From contig NZ_CAHP01000014.1 in NCBI RefSeq assembly GCF_000294655.1, forward strand, positions 329,801-393,800: a stretch of 64,000 bases of DNA. The letters run 5' to 3'. The stretch is from Magnetospirillum molischianum DSM 120. Lineage in GTDB: Bacteria > Pseudomonadota > Alphaproteobacteria > Rhodospirillales > Magnetospirillaceae. This document shows, piece by piece, positions 61,637 to 64,000 of this stretch. Position 1 is the stretch's first letter. Each line of letters opens with the position of its first letter. A program made the translations under genes and the position numbers. Below the pieces are notes generated by a model that was not told the origin of the DNA, made no database searches, and saw only the letters and a list, made by a program, of their open reading frames with translations.

Positions 61637-62815
61637 ATGAACACCATTGGCCTTCGACCGTCCGGAAAGATGCGGCCGTCGCATCAGGCGGCAGGCGGAG
61701 ACCGCTTGGCGGCCATGGACGGGTTGGATTCATACCCGTCCGACGGAAAAATCGGTGGGGGTATGATCCGCCCTTCGGAATTGGGGTCCTCCGATCCCGG
61801 CCCGCTGCCTTGCGGACGCAGCTTTGTCCAAGGATCGGGGCAGACCGGCAATGTCCCCCTGGGTGTGGCCGGAGATCGCGGCCCCAGATTCGACCGGCAG
61901 ATCCCCAGATCGGGCTATTCCTGGTGGTACATCGACGCTCTCAGTGACGATGGGCAGCACGGCCTGACTCTGATCTTTTTCATCGGCAGCGTATTCTCGC
62001 CCTATTACGCCTGGGCGCGGCGGCGCGGTGGCGGCGCGGCGGAACCACTGGACCATTGCTCGGTCAATGTCTGCCTGTACGGAGCCGCTGGAAAGCGCTG
62101 GAGCATGACCGAGCGCAACCGCAATGCGGTCCACCGTAGCACCGATACCCTGGTCATCGGGCCGAGCGCGCTGCGCTGGACCGGCAACGCGCTGGAAATC
62201 CGCTTGTCCGAGCGCACGTTCCCCCTGCCCGGCCGTATCCAGGGCACGATTCGGGTCCATCCGCGGGCACTGACCGGCCATTCCGTCCGCCTGGACGGGC
62301 CGGGCGAGCATTTCTGGTCGCCGCTGGCCCCGGAATCGCGGGTCGAGGTCGAGTTGAACCACCCGGATCTGCGCTGGTCTGGCCCCGGCTATTTCGATAC
62401 CAATTCCGGGATCGTGCCGCTGGAGAAATCCTTTGTGCGTTGGACGTGGTCGCGAGCGCCGCTAAAGGATGGCACCGCCATCCTTTACGACGTCACCCGG
62501 CGCGACGGCAGCGATCTTGCCGTGGCGTTGCGGATCGGCCACGACGGGAAGGTCGAGGAATCCGACTCGCCGCCGGTGGCTGATCTACCGCGCGGAGTAT
62601 GGGGCGTCGATCGCGCGACCCGCGCCGACAGCGGTCACGCCGCCCAATTGGCCGAAATCCTGGAGGACACGCCGTTCTATACCCGCTCGATGGTCGAGAC
62701 CCGGCTGTTTGGCGAGGAGGTCACCGGCTTTCATGAAAGCTTGTGCCTCGATCGCTTCCGCACCGGCTGGGTCCAGGCGTTGCTGCCGTTCCGGATGCCG
62801 CGCCGGTTCCGTTAA
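61637..62815 (+). CDS. crtC: Hydroxyneurosporene synthase (carotenoid 1,2-hydratase)
   Basis: Adds water to the 1,2 double bond of acyclic carotenoids on the way to the spirilloxanthin or rhodopin series. The 392 residues contain GYSWWYIDALSDDGQHGL, IGSVFSPYYAWARRR near 116-130 and GPGYFDTNSGIVPLEKSF, all diagnostic of CrtC. The first 80 or so residues are poorly conserved. ATG 61637 has GGGGGAGA 7 nt upstream; an earlier in-frame ATG at 61586 and a later one at 61762 are possible. Transcribed divergently from crtE, so a shared regulatory region is likely. Confidence 0.93.
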   Translation: MNTIGLRPSGKMRPSHQAAGGDRLAAMDGLDSYPSDGKIGGGMIRPSELGSSDPGPLPCGRSFVQGSGQTGNVPLGVAGDRGPRFDRQIPRSGYSWWYIDALSDDGQHGLTLIFFIGSVFSPYYAWARRRGGGAAEPLDHCSVNVCLYGAAGKRWSMTERNRNAVHRSTDTLVIGPSALRWTGNALEIRLSERTFPLPGRIQGTIRVHPRALTGHSVRLDGPGEHFWSPLAPESRVEVELNHPDLRWSGPGYFDTNSGIVPLEKSFVRWTWSRAPLKDGTAILYDVTRRDGSDLAVALRIGHDGKVEESDSPPVADLPRGVWGVDRATRADSGHAAQLAEILEDTPFYTRSMVETRLFGEEVTGFHESLCLDRFRTGWVQALLPFRMPRRFR

Positions 62816-62882
62816 GGAACCGGAGGCTTCCGAGCTATAAGAGGGGAAGAGAGCCGCCAGGACTCTCTTCCCCTCGCTTTCT

Positions 62883-64000
62883 TTACGTCCGCCACGCCTT
62901 CAATCGCCGCGCCGCCTCGATCATGTCGGCATTGGACCCGGCGTAAGACAGACGCAGGCTGCGTCGTCCCCGTAGCGGATCGAAATCGGTGCCGGGGGTC
63001 GCGGCAATACCGGTCTCGGCCAGCATGCGGGCGCAAAACGCCTCGCTGTCGTCGGTCCGGTCGGACAGATCGGCGTAGAGATAGAACGCTCCATCGGCAG
63101 CGGCCAGTGCCCCAAACCCTGCCGAAGGCAATTCGTTCAAAAGCAAATCGCGGTTGGCACGATAGACCGCAACGCGGGCTTCCAATTCGTCCAAGCAATC
63201 GAACGCCGCCTCGGCGGCGACCTGCGAGACGGTCGGAGCTGAGATGAACAGGTTCTGCTGCAAGCACTCGACGGCGCGGGACAGGTCGTCGGGCACCACC
63301 AGCCAGCCCACCCGCCAGCCCGTCATCGCATAATATTTCGAGAAGCTGTTAACCACCACCGCATGGGGCGCGGCAGCCATTCCGGCAGCGGTCGCGGCAG
63401 CGCGACCATGGGTGATGCCGTGATAAATTTCGTCCGAGATCAGGCGGATATCGTGCAGCTCACACCACATCGCCAACTCGGCAACCTCGTGGGCCGACAA
63501 CATGCTGCCGGTCGGATTGGCGGGACTGGCGACCACAACACCATCAAGCGGTTCGTTCAACTCTTCAAGAACACGGGCGGTCAATTGCCAGCGGCTATCG
63601 GCCCCGACCGGGACATCGACGCACGTGATTCCCACCGCCTTCAGGATATTACGATAGGCGGGATAGCCCGGTGCCGCCACCGCCACCCGGTCGCCCGGCG
63701 CAAAGGCCGCGAGAAAAGACAACAGGAATCCGGCCGACGAGCCAGTGGTGACGACGATCTGTTCGGGCCGCACCATGACGCCATAAGCCACGGCGTAATG
63801 ACGGGCGATGCGGGCGCGCAACGAATCCAGCCCATTGGCCAAGGTATAGCCCAACGGCTGGTTCTCCAGGGCACGGACGGCAGCGGCACGGGCTCCGGCC
63901 GGAGCCTGCCCCGAAGGCTGACCGACCTCAAGATGCAGAACATCCTCACCCAGAGCCTCGCGCCGGGTAGCGGCGCGCATCACATCCATCACAATAAACG
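62883..64000 (-). CDS. Class I/II pyridoxal-phosphate aminotransferase (N-terminus beyond window)
   Basis: Aspartate-aminotransferase-fold enzyme. Visible are LEVGQPSGQAP, LGYTLANGLDSLRARIARHY, TTGSSAGFLLSF, SPANPTGSM, ISDEIYHGITHG and the PLP lysine in VNSFSKYYAMTGWRVGWLV. The substrate is not evident. The frame is open to the right edge, and the residues FIVMDVMRAA at the edge match an internal family segment usually preceded by about 20 residues, so the true start lies beyond base 64000; the ATG at 63989 is probably internal. It is convergent with crtC, 67 nt apart. Confidence 0.88.
   Translation of the reverse strand, partial: FIVMDVMRAATRREALGEDVLHLEVGQPSGQAPAGARAAAVRALENQPLGYTLANGLDSLRARIARHYAVAYGVMVRPEQIVVTTGSSAGFLLSFLAAFAPGDRVAVAAPGYPAYRNILKAVGITCVDVPVGADSRWQLTARVLEELNEPLDGVVVASPANPTGSMLSAHEVAELAMWCELHDIRLISDEIYHGITHGRAAATAAGMAAAPHAVVVNSFSKYYAMTGWRVGWLVVPDDLSRAVECLQQNLFISAPTVSQVAAEAAFDCLDELEARVAVYRANRDLLLNELPSAGFGALAAADGAFYLYADLSDRTDDSEAFCARMLAETGIAATPGTDFDPLRGRRSLRLSYAGSNADMIEAARRLKAWRT

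Noticed and set aside
1..64000. CRISPR arrays, transposases, prophage genes, tRNA and rRNA genes
   Set aside because: No regularly spaced repeat array, transposase motif, phage structural gene or tRNA/rRNA signature was seen while reading the window; a dedicated search could still find a divergent case.

Overview
The window is GC-rich, gene-dense DNA from a purple non-sulfur alphaproteobacterium. It carries bchCXYZ-pufBALMC, crtE and crtC, and a tetraheme PufC. That combination, with a large flagellin, several chemoreceptors and alphaproteobacterial housekeeping genes, suggests a Rhodospirillaceae member of the Phaeospirillum/Magnetospirillum type. The genus is an inference from gene content, not from a database search.

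Layout. 1-5.4 kb (minus): a chemotaxis operon, STAS-cheY-cheA-cheW-chemoreceptor, the last running off the left edge. 5.4-10.5 kb: a PYP-like PAS protein, meaB, a small orphan, a PAS_5 protein, a FtsK-type translocase without membrane segments, and a methyltransferase behind a structured leader. 10.6-13.7 kb: yajC-secD-secF. 13.7-18.2 kb (minus): DUF4167 protein, a 672-aa flagellin with a sigma-28-like promoter, and a TPR glycosyltransferase-like protein. 18.4-30.0 kb (minus): a long co-directional block lysC, nitronate monooxygenase, ptsP, rodZ-like, ispG, hisS, glutamyl-tRNA reductase, prfA, prmC. 30.2-33.8 kb (plus): ubiG, a chemoreceptor, xthA. 33.7-40.8 kb (minus): a LuxR-type response regulator, then cydA-cydB-cydX-cydD-cydC. 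41.3-46.0 kb: a REC-REC-GGDEF protein, a STAS protein with a third chemoreceptor, and uppP. 46.1-50.4 kb: DUF485-actP, a divergent CBS/DUF294 protein, and grxD. 50.4-51.8 kb: a mostly non-coding, partly AT-rich stretch with one small membrane protein. 51.8-62.8 kb: the photosynthesis genes. 62.9-64.0 kb: an aminotransferase cut by the right edge.

How they work together. bchC and bchXYZ complete the bacteriochlorin ring. pufBALMC encodes the LH1 polypeptides and a reaction centre with bound cytochrome. crtE makes GGPP and crtC hydrates carotenoids. IspG supplies isoprenoid precursors, and the glutamyl-tRNA reductase could supply tetrapyrrole precursor by the C5 route, which would be unusual in this class. 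cyd genes give bd-type oxidase respiration, and ubiG serves quinone synthesis. Three chemoreceptors, two STAS proteins, the che genes and a diguanylate cyclase form a signalling-rich background.

No CRISPR array, complete insertion sequence, prophage, rRNA or tRNA gene was recognised. The most unusual items are the PYP-like protein with Trp at the chromophore-cysteine position, the divergent glutamyl-tRNA reductase, the structured leader at 9.77-9.93 kb, the short translocase, and several strong inverted repeats around the photosynthesis genes.
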